Positions 15,543 through 24,533 of a DNA stretch of 64,000 bases are shown here, one piece after another. The notes beneath the pieces were generated by a model. The model searched no databases. It saw only the letters and a program-made list of their open reading frames with translations, and was not told where the DNA came from. The translations under genes and the position numbers were made by a program. The stretch lies in the NCBI GenBank assembly GCA_035601835.1, contig DATNNM010000018.1:62001-126000 (forward strand), given 5' to 3'. The stretch's first letter is position 1; each line of letters begins with the position of its first letter. The DNA is from Candidatus Tumulicola sp. Lineage in GTDB: Bacteria > Vulcanimicrobiota > Vulcanimicrobiia > Eremiobacterales > Eremiobacteraceae.

Positions 15543-17621
15543 ATGCGGGCAGCGAAAGCGTGGACCGGTGCGTTTCTTTCCATTGTGCTCTTCGGCGTTG
15601 TGCCGCAAGCGGTTTACGCCGCGGCCGCGCAGCCGTTCTCTCTTGACGCCGTGCGGGTGGACACGCCGCCGAAGATCGACGGCACGCTTGACGACCCGCT
15701 GTGGCAGAAAGCCGCGCACGCGCAGCTCGAGTGGGATTATTCGTTCCAGCGCCCGGCATCGGAGCAAACCGACGCCTACGTGTTGATGGACGCGCAACAT
15801 GTCTACGTCGCGTTCGTCGCCAAGCAGGCCGAGCCCATCACCGCAACGCTGCGCACGAACAACGTCACGCTTGCGGCAGACGACGTCGTGCGGATCTACC
15901 TATGGCCGGGCGGCGATCACGGTTTCGAGTATGTCTTCGCCGCGACGCCGATCGGCACGCGCAATCAGATCTCGACGGAGAACTCGGCCTTCACGCCCAC
16001 CTGGACCGCCGTGGCCAAGACGACGCCGTCGGGCTACATCGTGACGATGCAGATCCCCCTCAAAGTGATGCGCAGCGACGGCCGCAAGTCGTGGCGCCTA
16101 CAGTTCGATCGGGGCGTACATGCCACGAAGCAGACGTTCGAGTGGAGCCACTCGGGGTCACAGCAGTCGACCGACGACAGCACCGCGATCGGATTTTTCG
16201 AGGGCGTCACGGCGTCTGCGGGAAGCACGCGCACCAAGCCGAGAATCGGCGTGTACGCGCTCGGCCAGGCAGCCTCGCAGCGGGCGGGCGGCTCGACTTC
16301 GCGCATGGGGGCCGATTTCGCATTCCCGATCACGCCGACCGCGTCGTTCATCGGCACCATTCACCCCGATTACTCAAACGTCGAACTGGACCAACAGACG
16401 ATCTCGCCCACCGCGTTCCCGCGGCAGTTCACGGAGATACGTCCTTTCTTCACGCAGGGCTCGAACTTCTATAACAATTTCAACTGCAACGACTGCCCGG
16501 TCTTCCCGCTTTTGTACACGCCGAGCATTCCGACGCCGCGCACCGGATTCGCCGTCGAGGGCGTGCAAGGGCTCCTGAACTTCGCCGGCTTCGCCGCGAT
16601 CGGCAACCAGCGGACCGATGCCGCGCAGGCGATGCGATGGACCAGCGCGGATCACCGCTACAGCCTTATCGCACAGCACCAGACGGTCACCACGCTCGGT
16701 CTGATCGACAACACCATGACCTATCAGGCCAGGGTCGGTAACGCCCACAATTTCAGCGTCTACGAGACGTATTCGCAGGATCGCGGCACGGGCGTCACCG
16801 ATCCGTCGCTCGGCAACATGAACGAGTTCGGCTTGAATCTCTACACGCCGAAATCAGGCTTCTTCCCCGCTTGGCACAACGTGGGCGCAATGTATGCGCC
16901 GGCGGATGCTTTCGTTTCGCTCGCCGACGTCAGGGGGCCGTCGCTGTACACCTTCCGGGAGTTCGACTTCGCGCCGCAGCGCTTTATCCAAAGCGTCACC
17001 GTGTCTGAAGATCTCCAGCGCTACCGTAACCAAGCCGGGCTGCTTGGCTATGCCAACAGCGGATCCGGTCTCACCATCCTGACGCGCAATCAGCTATCGC
17101 TTTCGGCGTCAAGCGGAACGCAATATCTTGTGCTCTTTAACGGCACCGCCGCGACGATCAACCAGAACGGCGCAACCCTCGGGTACGGCACCTCCGGCTC
17201 CCTGCCGAGCACGATCTCGTACAACGTGGGCCGCTTCGGCAACGGCTACCTCCATACGACCACACGCACCTCGAGCATCAAGGCCGGACAGCGCGGCACC
17301 CTCTCGTTCGAGGCGGACGACACCGACTTCTTGCCGGATTCAGGCGTCAGGGAAGTCCAGTGGCTTGAGCGCGCCAGCTATGCGTTTCACTTCTCAGCGG
17401 AATCATCGCTGGCGATCGGCTTGCGCCGCATCATCGGTACGGCGCCGCCGTTGACGCCTGCACCGCGCGTCGTCAACGCCGGGAACGTCACGATGGCGTA
17501 TTACCGCAAGAGCGGCCAAAACGAGCTGTACCTGGCTTATGGAAGTCCGAATACGCTCGCCACGAAGCCCGCGCTCATCCTCAAGCTGATCCGCTACTTC
17601 GGCGCGGAAAAAGGCTCGTAG
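15543..17621 (+). CDS. CBM9/DUF5916-like outer-membrane-type protein
   Basis: An exported 692-residue protein with a signal peptide ending near AVYAAAAQ. Residues about 35-215 form a carbohydrate-binding family 9-like module (PKIDGTLDDPLWQKA, then DAQHVYVAFVAK and DDVVRIYLWPGG). The remainder is rich in alternating aromatic/polar strands (for example RPFFTQGSNFYNN) and resembles the beta-barrel part of DUF5916 proteins. It probably sits in the outer membrane; the ligand is unknown. ATG start with GGGGGT upstream. It is a single-gene unit ending 1 bp before the convergent NAD synthetase gene. Confidence 0.8.
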   Translation: MRAAKAWTGAFLSIVLFGVVPQAVYAAAAQPFSLDAVRVDTPPKIDGTLDDPLWQKAAHAQLEWDYSFQRPASEQTDAYVLMDAQHVYVAFVAKQAEPITATLRTNNVTLAADDVVRIYLWPGGDHGFEYVFAATPIGTRNQISTENSAFTPTWTAVAKTTPSGYIVTMQIPLKVMRSDGRKSWRLQFDRGVHATKQTFEWSHSGSQQSTDDSTAIGFFEGVTASAGSTRTKPRIGVYALGQAASQRAGGSTSRMGADFAFPITPTASFIGTIHPDYSNVELDQQTISPTAFPRQFTEIRPFFTQGSNFYNNFNCNDCPVFPLLYTPSIPTPRTGFAVEGVQGLLNFAGFAAIGNQRTDAAQAMRWTSADHRYSLIAQHQTVTTLGLIDNTMTYQARVGNAHNFSVYETYSQDRGTGVTDPSLGNMNEFGLNLYTPKSGFFPAWHNVGAMYAPADAFVSLADVRGPSLYTFREFDFAPQRFIQSVTVSEDLQRYRNQAGLLGYANSGSGLTILTRNQLSLSASSGTQYLVLFNGTAATINQNGATLGYGTSGSLPSTISYNVGRFGNGYLHTTTRTSSIKAGQRGTLSFEADDTDFLPDSGVREVQWLERASYAFHFSAESSLAIGLRRIIGTAPPLTPAPRVVNAGNVTMAYYRKSGQNELYLAYGSPNTLATKPALILKLIRYFGAEKGS

Positions 17622-17622
17622 T

Positions 17623-18489
17623 CTAGTAATCCACCGGGCGCAGGTAGAATTCGTTGATCGCCGTGCCTGACACCAGCGCAGTGGTGGCGAGATGCCGCTT
17701 CCAGTGCGTCGAGTCCACGCGCCGCTTCACCAGCTCAACGTCGGCTCGTGCAAAGCCTCGGCTCACGATGTCGTCGACCTGGTAGCCCGTGAGCAGCCGG
17801 TGCAGGATGCGGTCGGCTCGCTCGTAGGTGATGCCGAGATCTTCTTCATCCGTTTGACCGCGGATGAGATCCGCGGTGGCCGGCTTGTCGATGATCTCGT
17901 TCGGCACGCCGAGGTGCCGCGCAAGCGCCCACACTTGGGTTTTGAAAAGATCGCCGATCGGGTTGATGGGGGGCGAGTCGTCGCCGTGCCACGTGAAGTA
18001 GCCGAGCATGCGCTCCGATTTGTTGCCCGTGCCGATCGGCAGGCCGCCGCTCTTCGCGGACTGATCGAACAAGACGATCATGCGCATGCGCGCCATCACG
18101 TTGCCGCGGCGTTGACCCGAGGCGGCGGGTTCTTCTTTGAGATAGCCGTCCACGGCTTTGCTGATGTCGACGACCCGCTCGCGGATGCCCGTCTGCGCTA
18201 TGACCAGCCCGCCGTGCGCTGAACTCTCGGGGCTGGACGTCTTGTATGGCATGCGCACGCCGAGCACGTGACCCGGACCGAGCGCGCGCGCGCATAGGTA
18301 CGCCACTACGGCCGAATCGACGCCGCCGGACACCCCGACGACAGCTTCGGTGATGCCGCGTCTGCGCACAAGTTCGTCGTGCAAGAACCCGACGAGCCAG
18401 CGCTCGACCAGAACAGGATCGATGGCGAGTTCGTCTGCCGCTCGCTCCTGTTCGCGGACGATGGGAAACACCGGTGAACGCGGATTCAT
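17623..18489 (-). CDS. nadE: NAD+ synthetase (ammonia-type domain)
   Basis: Converts deamido-NAD to NAD with ATP and ammonia, the last step of NAD synthesis. A 288-residue N-type ATP pyrophosphatase with the P-loop VSGGVDSA (54-59 core), GTGNKSE and LFKTQVW plus the ITYERAD region typical of NadE. It lacks the N-terminal glutaminase domain found in glutamine-dependent enzymes, but the gene directly upstream encodes a stand-alone carbon-nitrogen hydrolase and overlaps it by 4 bp (ATGA). The pair is best read as a split glutamine-dependent NAD synthetase. Confidence 0.93.
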   Translation of the reverse strand: MNPRSPVFPIVREQERAADELAIDPVLVERWLVGFLHDELVRRRGITEAVVGVSGGVDSAVVAYLCARALGPGHVLGVRMPYKTSSPESSAHGGLVIAQTGIRERVVDISKAVDGYLKEEPAASGQRRGNVMARMRMIVLFDQSAKSGGLPIGTGNKSERMLGYFTWHGDDSPPINPIGDLFKTQVWALARHLGVPNEIIDKPATADLIRGQTDEEDLGITYERADRILHRLLTGYQVDDIVSRGFARADVELVKRRVDSTHWKRHLATTALVSGTAINEFYLRPVDY

Positions 18490-19418
18490 CGCTTGGCCCG
18501 CGCTGTGGCCTTGCGCGCGCCGTTTCGGCTCGCTCTTCCATCCAGCGACGCCAAGAGTTCGGGAAGATTGCTTTCGAGATCACCGAGCGCCGGCAGCGCG
18601 GCGCGCGCAACGGCGACGTCATGGAGATTGATGCGCGCGCGCAGGATGGCGGCGCCGTCGAAGGGCGCCTCTACGCGCAGGTCGCCAAACGGTCCGACCA
18701 CGCGCGACGAACCGGTGAAGCCCTTGCCGCCTTCGAATCCGACGAGGCCGGCATACGCGATGAAGACGCCGTGTTCCGACGCTGCGACTCGGATGATGTC
18801 GCGCCACATGCGGACGTTGGACGGTTCGAAAGATTCAAGACCTCGGCCCGGCGATGCGCTAGGGATGTAGATGATCTGCGCGCCGCGCAGCGCGGCGATG
18901 GTGGTCGACAGCGAGTGCACGGCGTCCTCGCAGATCAGGATCGCGGCTCTGCCGTGCGGTGTGTCGAAGGCGCGAACGCCGCGGCCACGCGAAACGAAAC
19001 GCTCTTCGTCGAAAACACCGTAGGTCGGCAGGAATATCTTGCGATGGACGTGGCGCAAACGCGGGCTAGGGCCCAATGTCGCGTAGAGCGCGCTGTTGTA
19101 GAGCACGCCGCCATCGTCTTCATAGAAGCCGAGCACGACGTCGAAGTTCTTCAGCTTCTTCCCGACGCCGCGGCGCGCCGCGGCCTGCAGCCGCGCGAGC
19201 ACTTTTTTGGCCGGCAGCGCGACGTCGCGCACGCCGCCTTCGACGAAGTAGCCGGAGAGCGATGTTTCGGGAAAAACGACGACGTCGGGAAACGCCTCGA
19301 CGTCGCCGGCAAGGCGTTTAAACGCCTTTTCGACGCTTGCAAGATTGTCGTCGACGTCGCCCTTCTTCGGAGCGAATTGCACGAGTGCGAGCGCGACTTC
19401 TTTTGCGGTTTTCGGCAC
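18486..19418 (-). CDS. carbon-nitrogen hydrolase (nitrilase superfamily), likely glutaminase partner of NadE
   Basis: A 310-residue amidase of the nitrilase superfamily with the Glu-Lys-Cys triad visible: E51 in VFPETSLSGYF, K127 in HRKIFLPTYG and C163 in ILICEDAVHS. These sequence contexts match the glutaminase domain of glutamine-dependent NAD synthetases. The 4-bp overlap with nadE supports supply of ammonia from glutamine to NadE. A free-standing omega-amidase or other amidase is the alternative. The start is ATG (MPKTAKEV). Confidence 0.85.
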   Translation of the reverse strand: MPKTAKEVALALVQFAPKKGDVDDNLASVEKAFKRLAGDVEAFPDVVVFPETSLSGYFVEGGVRDVALPAKKVLARLQAAARRGVGKKLKNFDVVLGFYEDDGGVLYNSALYATLGPSPRLRHVHRKIFLPTYGVFDEERFVSRGRGVRAFDTPHGRAAILICEDAVHSLSTTIAALRGAQIIYIPSASPGRGLESFEPSNVRMWRDIIRVAASEHGVFIAYAGLVGFEGGKGFTGSSRVVGPFGDLRVEAPFDGAAILRARINLHDVAVARAALPALGDLESNLPELLASLDGRASRNGARKATARAKR

Positions 19419-19556
19419 GTTTGATTACTTCGCCACACGGCCGGCGCGCACCCCGCCGGAGGGAACTAAGGGCACGCCGCGCTACGTTATAGGGCTGGCA
19501 AGGCACGCTTGTGCCAAGTAGCTTTTAGTAAGTATTTGTATTCCGGGCGTTGCCGG

Positions 19557-20822
19557 ATGATTGGGGCAAAACGGATGAGGAACTGGATGCGCTGGCCGAT
19601 CGTGCTGACGGCTTTGCTGCTGTGCGCGCCGCTCGTGGCGGCTCGAGCAGCCGCTGACGTCACAGCGACGTTCGCGCCGGTGACGCCGTCCTATACCGGC
19701 TCTTGCCCGGCGACCATGAAGTTCAGCGGTTCGATCGTGAATGGCACGGCAGCGGGCGCTTCCGGAACGTACACGTTTACCCATAGCGACGGATCGCCGT
19801 CAGGTCTTTTTCCATTCCATCTGGCAGCGGGCGCGAAGTTGCCCATCACGGATTCGTATGCAGTGGCGGCTTCCGGCACGGGTACGCTCGCCGTGACGTA
19901 TTCGGCTTCGTCGCTCTCCGCCACGATCACGGCTGCGGCGCCCTTCACCGTCACCTGCGCGACTCCGACGCCGACACCGAGCGCAACCCCGACGCACTCT
20001 CCGACGCCGACGCCGACCCCCACGCCCGTTTCGACGCCGACACCGAGCCCCACGCCTACACCTACGCCATCGCCGTCGCCCTCGCCGACGCCGGTTTCGG
20101 GCGGACTCAGGGCGCTGGCAACCGTGATGCCGAGCCCGACACCCACGCCGACGCTCGCCCCCGGATCGTCGCGGCTCATTTTCAAACCGGCGAACTACAC
20201 GACGCGCGTTGCGATATTTTCGAGTCACGCCGAGGTGCAAGGTTGCGACCAGACCGCTCTTCCCGGCTTGCTCGGCTCGACCATGGTCGATGAAGTCCTC
20301 GTAGGCTACGACCTTGAGTATCAGGCGTCCGGCAAGTGCTGGCAGCGCACCGGTCGTTCGGATCGCGGCGCGGTGTGGTTCGGCGATTTCATCAAGGGCA
20401 AGAAAGTGCTCGCAGCGACCCTGTCCTTCCACGTGACGCGCAGCTCTTCGACATCGCAAGGCCATCCCTTGAGCGGCAACGTCTCATGCGCCGGCCAACT
20501 GATGACGGCGCAAACCCCATGGATGAACGAAAGCGGCTCGCCTTCGACATTCGCGGCGACCCCGTTCTTGACGCTGCCGGCCGATCGGCCCGGCGATTCC
20601 GAGAGCTTCGGCGGTTTCAGCATCCTCAACGGCTTGCTCGTCTCGATCGACGTGACGAGGGCGGTGAGCGATTGGTCCCAAGGCGGGCGGCCCAACTACG
20701 GTTTTGTGTTGACCCCGCCCGTGATGGAGAGCAGCGCTCAGGATCGCCGCTGTGCTTCGTACTACGCAGGCTTCACGCTGACGGTAGACGTCGCCAACGC
20801 GACCCCAAAGCCCGGCTACTAA
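19557..20822 (+). CDS. secreted protein with long Pro/Thr/Ser-rich linker, unknown function
   Basis: An exported protein of about 421 residues with a signal peptide ([23 protein letters not shown]). An Ig-like or beta-sandwich N-terminal part (about 40-140) is followed by a low-complexity [10 protein letters not shown] linker of about 60 residues and a C-terminal domain of about 200 residues with [13 protein letters not shown] and [21 protein letters not shown]. The latter resembles the carbohydrate-binding-like beta-sandwich that often follows DNRLRE-type stretches. I do not recognise a catalytic motif. The start could be ATG 19557, 19575 or 19587; none has a strong Shine-Dalgarno. Confidence 0.7.
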   Translation: MIGAKRMRNWMRWPIVLTALLLCAPLVAARAAADVTATFAPVTPSYTGSCPATMKFSGSIVNGTAAGASGTYTFTHSDGSPSGLFPFHLAAGAKLPITDSYAVAASGTGTLAVTYSASSLSATITAAAPFTVTCATPTPTPSATPTHSPTPTPTPTPVSTPTPSPTPTPTPSPSPSPTPVSGGLRALATVMPSPTPTPTLAPGSSRLIFKPANYTTRVAIFSSHAEVQGCDQTALPGLLGSTMVDEVLVGYDLEYQASGKCWQRTGRSDRGAVWFGDFIKGKKVLAATLSFHVTRSSSTSQGHPLSGNVSCAGQLMTAQTPWMNESGSPSTFAATPFLTLPADRPGDSESFGGFSILNGLLVSIDVTRAVSDWSQGGRPNYGFVLTPPVMESSAQDRRCASYYAGFTLTVDVANATPKPGY

Positions 20823-20906
20823 ACTTCTCCACACGCGGGACGAGCTGGGGATGGTTTCTGCGGAAAACCCCTAGATTGCCCATGCCGTAAGGCTTCGCCG
20901 TTGCAC

Positions 20907-20920
20907 GAACGGCCGTTCGA
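20907..20920. promoter_or_regulatory. 14-bp palindrome just upstream of the nrdJ promoter
   Basis: CGAACGGCCGTTCG is perfectly self-complementary and ends 7 bp before the -35 hexamer of the nrdJ promoter. Its position fits an activator or repressor site. It does not match the AT-rich NrdR box consensus. Confidence 0.35.
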
Positions 20921-20927
20921 ATTTCTC

Positions 20928-20956
20928 TTGAAAACGGCCCTTTTTCGCTATATAAT
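20928..20956 (+). promoter_or_regulatory. sigma70-type promoter of nrdJ
   Basis: TTGAAA (-35), exactly 17 bp, then TATAAT (-10, a perfect match). This is the strongest promoter match I see in the window. Transcription would begin near 20963, giving a leader of about 135 nt before nrdJ. Because only 25 bp separate nrdJ from the CBASS genes, this promoter may also drive them. Confidence 0.75.
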
Positions 20957-21035
20957 GGGGTCCATCAGCCGTTCTGCCACTATAGGTGGTGGGGGCCAAA
21001 CGTTCGTCGAACAGTAGTACGTTATTGCGGCGGTC

Positions 21036-21061
21036 GTAGCCGCGGCCCTTAAGGGCCGCGG
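21036..21061 (+). repeat. GTAG-headed hairpin in the nrdJ leader
   Basis: GTAGC followed by the perfect palindrome CGCGGCCCTTAAGGGCCGCG. It lies 37 bp before the nrdJ ATG, so it is transcribed in the leader and could form a stable stem near the ribosome binding site (GAGAGG, 8 nt before the ATG). Confidence 0.7.
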
Positions 21062-21097
21062 GTCGCCGGGTCCGCTTTTGAGAGAGAGGCTTCACCC

Positions 21098-24000
21098 ATG
21101 AAGATCGAGCGGCGCTTCACCCAGCCAGGCATCGACCCGTTGGATGCCGTCGAGTGGGATCGTCGGGAGTCCGTGATTCGCGAACCCGACGGCACAGTCG
21201 TGTTCGAGATGCGCGACCTCGAGGTCCCCAAGAGCTGGTCGCAAGTCGCCACCGATATTCTGGCCCAGAAATACTTCCGCAAAGCCGGCGTGCCGCAGCC
21301 GGATGGCTCGCTGGGAAAAGAGACGTCAGCGCGCCAGGTGATGCGCCGTTTGGCCGGCTGCTGGACCGACTGGGGACGTCGCTACGGTTATTTCGATACC
21401 GATGACGACGCCGCCGCGTTCGACGCAGAGTTGACCCACATGCTCATCAACCAGATGGCGGCGCCGAATTCACCGCAGTGGTTCAATACCGGCCTCGCGT
21501 ATGCGTACGGGATCAAGGGCACGCCACAAGGACATTATTATGTAGACCCAGCGACGAATGAAGTCCGAGAATCGGAAGATTCCTACTCCCGAATTCAGGG
21601 CCATGCTTGCTTTATCCAATCGGTTGACGATGATCTCGTAAATGCAAACGGCATCATGGACTTATGGGTTCGTGAAGCGCGCATATTTAAAATGGGCTCA
21701 GGTTCAGGAAGTAACTACTCGAATTTGCGCGCTGAGGGCGAAACGCTCGCTGGCGGTGGCACATCGAGTGGGCTAATGTCATTTCTTCGGGTCGGAGATC
21801 GCGCAGCAGGTGCCATCAAGAGCGGCGGCACAACTCGCCGCGCCGCGAAGATGGTCGTGCTCGATATGGATCACCCGGATATCGACAAGTTCATCAATTG
21901 GAAGGTGGACGAGGAGAAAAAGGCGGCAGCTTTGATTGCTGCGGGCTTCGATGGTTCGTACGAGGGCGAGGCTTATCAAACGGTTTCGGGCCAAAACTCC
22001 AACAACTCCGTGCGCGTTCCTGACCGATTCGTTGACGCAGTGCTCAACGACGGAACGTGGGACCTTACTTGGCGGACGAATGGGCAGGTGGCCCGCACGG
22101 TCCGCGCGCGAGATCTCTGGAATCAGATTGCAAGCGCAGCGTGGTCGTGCGCAGATCCTGGAGTCCAATACGATGACATCATTAATTCGTGGCACACATG
22201 CCCAGCTGGTGGACGTATTCGCGCAAGTAATCCCTGCAGCGAGTACCTCCATCTAGATGATACAGGATGCAATCTTGCTAGCCTGAACCTCATGAAATTT
22301 TACGATACCGAACGCAACATATTCGACACTGATGTTTTCAAGCATGCCGTTCGCCTCTGGACAATCGTTCTTGAAATAACAGTAGTCATGGCGCACTTCC
22401 CCAGCGCGAAGATCGCTCGGAATTCGTACGATTATCGTGAACTCGGCCTCGGCTATGCCAATCTCGGTACGCTGCTTATGGTGTCTGGTATCCCATATGA
22501 TTCACCGCGAGCTCTCGCCATTTGCGGCGCAATCACTGCAATGCTGACAGGCGAGTCTTATGCAACATCGGCGGAGATGGCAGCGCAGCTTGGGCCATTC
22601 CCACGATACTCCGAAAACGCTGATGCGATGCTCCGGGTGATCCGCAATCACCGGCGTGTGACTTACAACGCCCCAGCACAGGAATACGAAGGCCTGCGTA
22701 TCCTGCCAATGGGGATCGACCAAACGCTTTGCCCGCCATATCTCCTCGCCGCCGCGCGCGATTGTTGGGATCGTGCGCTGGCTGTTGGCGAGCAACATGG
22801 ATACCGAAACTCGCAAGCCTCGGTACTGGCGCCGACTGGAACTATCGGTCTCCTTATGAGCTGCGATACGACCGGTGTTGAGCCCGACTTCGCGATCGTG
22901 AAATTCAAGAAGTTGTCGGGCGGCGGATATTTCAAGATCGTAAACGAGTCGCTTGTGCTCGCTCTGCGCAACCTACGCTACAAGCAATCGCAGATTGATG
23001 ACATTATTCGATATGTGAATGGAACCGGCACCCTCAATGGAGCGCCTTACATCAATACTGAAACCCTTCGAGCGAGGCGCTTCACTGACGAGGACCTGGC
23101 GAAAATCGAGAAGGCGCTCCCGAGCGCGTTTGAGATAAGCTTCGCTTTCACATCGTGGGCATTGGGCGAAGAGGCGATGAACCGCCTTGGATTCACAACG
23201 GAGCAGTACTCAGTACCTGGTTTTGATCTGCTTCGCGAGCTTGGCTATAGCCGAGAAGAAATAGATGCGGCGAACAATGCAATCTGCGGCGCCATGACCG
23301 TCGAGGGTGCCCCGCACTTGAAGGAGGAGCACTACGCGATCTTCGATTGCGCGAATAAATGCGGCAAGATCGGCAAACGCTTCATTCACCACATGGGTCA
23401 CGTTCGAATGATGGCCGCTGCCCAACCGTTGATCTCAGGCGGGATTTCCAAGACGATCAATATGCCGAACGAAGTCTCCGTAGCGGATGTTCAAGAAGTG
23501 TACATGCGCTCTTGGGAGCTTGGAGTGAAATGCATCGCCCTTTATCGAGACGGTTCTAAGCTCTCGCAACCGCTCTCGAACAAAGGCTCTGATAAGACAA
23601 CCCGGGGCGAAGACGACCGTCAGCTGGCGCTTTCTGAAGACTTTGAACGCCGCATCGAGGAGGCGCGCCATCAACGCGCTGAGGAGTTGCGACCTGATGA
23701 GATCCTTGCCGCAGCGCAACGCATTCTCGCCAACACGACCAACACCGAGTTTCGCCGGAATATTGCCAAAGTCGTCGAGCGCAACCGCCTGCCGGCCAAG
23801 CGCCGCGGCTGGACCCAAAAGGCTAAAATCGCTGGTCATACGGTATTCTTGCGTACCGGCGAGTACGGCGACGGAACGCTCGGTGAGATATTCATCGATC
23901 TCCACAAGGAAGGTGCGTCCTTCCGAAGCCTGACAAACTGTTTTGCGATCGCCATTTCGATCGGCTTGCAATATGGCGTGCCACTGGAAGAGTTCGTCGA

Positions 24001-24508
24001 CAAATTTGTCTTCACGCGCTTTGAGCCGAACGGTTTCGTCGATCATCCGAACATCAAACATTGTACGAGCGTAGTTGACTACATCTTCCGCGTGCTCGGC
24101 ATGGAATATCTAGGACGCACCGATTTCGTCCAGGTCAAACCGGAAGACCGCGATGTCGACTCGACCAACCACGAAGAGCTAGCAGAGGCAGAATTCGAAG
24201 CCCGCGTGGCCGCGCAGCAGGTGGCTGAAGAATCGTCTGCCGGGCGCTTGGCGGATGCCCGATCCCCCCAAGCAAGAGCGCAGAACGGCAATTCCAACCG
24301 CAGGAAAGACTCCAGCCGTGCTAACGTCGGTCAGGGGACGGTCGATCCCGTACTTGCTGATGTCATGGCGGCGATGCGTTCGCGCGAAGCGCAAATGGCC
24401 TCGATGATGGGCGACGCCCCGCTGTGCGACGTCTGCGGCTCGATCACGCGGCGCAACGGCGCATGCTACGTCTGCGACTCGTGTGGTCGGAGCATGGGCT
24501 GCTCCTAA
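21098..24508 (+). CDS. nrdJ: adenosylcobalamin-dependent (class II) ribonucleotide reductase
   Basis: Reduces ribonucleotides to deoxyribonucleotides using adenosylcobalamin, so DNA precursors are made with or without oxygen. At 1136 residues it is a long class II enzyme. The catalytic barrel carries NSPQWFNTG, GHACFIQSV (redox Cys), SNPCSEYLHLDDTGCNLASLNL (Asn-Cys-Glu active site) and APTGTIGLLM. A TSCPD domain follows (about 890-1010, WTQKAKIAGHTVFLR through HPNIKHCTSVVDYIF) and a C-terminal zinc-ribbon/redox tail (LCDVCGS, CYVCDSCGRSMGCS). Start ATG with GAGAGG 8 nt upstream. Codons and GC from about 21540 to 23760 differ from both ends of the gene. CBASS genes follow after 25 bp. Confidence 0.95.
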   Translation: MKIERRFTQPGIDPLDAVEWDRRESVIREPDGTVVFEMRDLEVPKSWSQVATDILAQKYFRKAGVPQPDGSLGKETSARQVMRRLAGCWTDWGRRYGYFDTDDDAAAFDAELTHMLINQMAAPNSPQWFNTGLAYAYGIKGTPQGHYYVDPATNEVRESEDSYSRIQGHACFIQSVDDDLVNANGIMDLWVREARIFKMGSGSGSNYSNLRAEGETLAGGGTSSGLMSFLRVGDRAAGAIKSGGTTRRAAKMVVLDMDHPDIDKFINWKVDEEKKAAALIAAGFDGSYEGEAYQTVSGQNSNNSVRVPDRFVDAVLNDGTWDLTWRTNGQVARTVRARDLWNQIASAAWSCADPGVQYDDIINSWHTCPAGGRIRASNPCSEYLHLDDTGCNLASLNLMKFYDTERNIFDTDVFKHAVRLWTIVLEITVVMAHFPSAKIARNSYDYRELGLGYANLGTLLMVSGIPYDSPRALAICGAITAMLTGESYATSAEMAAQLGPFPRYSENADAMLRVIRNHRRVTYNAPAQEYEGLRILPMGIDQTLCPPYLLAAARDCWDRALAVGEQHGYRNSQASVLAPTGTIGLLMSCDTTGVEPDFAIVKFKKLSGGGYFKIVNESLVLALRNLRYKQSQIDDIIRYVNGTGTLNGAPYINTETLRARRFTDEDLAKIEKALPSAFEISFAFTSWALGEEAMNRLGFTTEQYSVPGFDLLRELGYSREEIDAANNAICGAMTVEGAPHLKEEHYAIFDCANKCGKIGKRFIHHMGHVRMMAAAQPLISGGISKTINMPNEVSVADVQEVYMRSWELGVKCIALYRDGSKLSQPLSNKGSDKTTRGEDDRQLALSEDFERRIEEARHQRAEELRPDEILAAAQRILANTTNTEFRRNIAKVVERNRLPAKRRGWTQKAKIAGHTVFLRTGEYGDGTLGEIFIDLHKEGASFRSLTNCFAIAISIGLQYGVPLEEFVDKFVFTRFEPNGFVDHPNIKHCTSVVDYIFRVLGMEYLGRTDFVQVKPEDRDVDSTNHEELAEAEFEARVAAQQVAEESSAGRLADARSPQARAQNGNSNRRKDSSRANVGQGTVDPVLADVMAAMRSREAQMASMMGDAPLCDVCGSITRRNGACYVCDSCGRSMGCS

Positions 24509-24533
24509 TCGAGCAACTCAAGAAAAGTGCAAA

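Noticed and set aside
18474-19424. 316-codon ORF opposite the nitrilase gene
   Set aside because: Antisense shadow; no domain likeness.
20956-21098. Cobalamin riboswitch in the nrdJ leader
   Set aside because: The leader is only about 140 nt and I do not see the B12 box or the long conserved core; the visible structure is a GTAG-type hairpin.
21098-24508. Intein in the ribonucleotide reductase
   Set aside because: The long length is explained by the TSCPD and C-terminal zinc-ribbon domains; no splice-junction motifs or homing nuclease motifs are visible, and the odd composition is spread over coding catalytic sequence.
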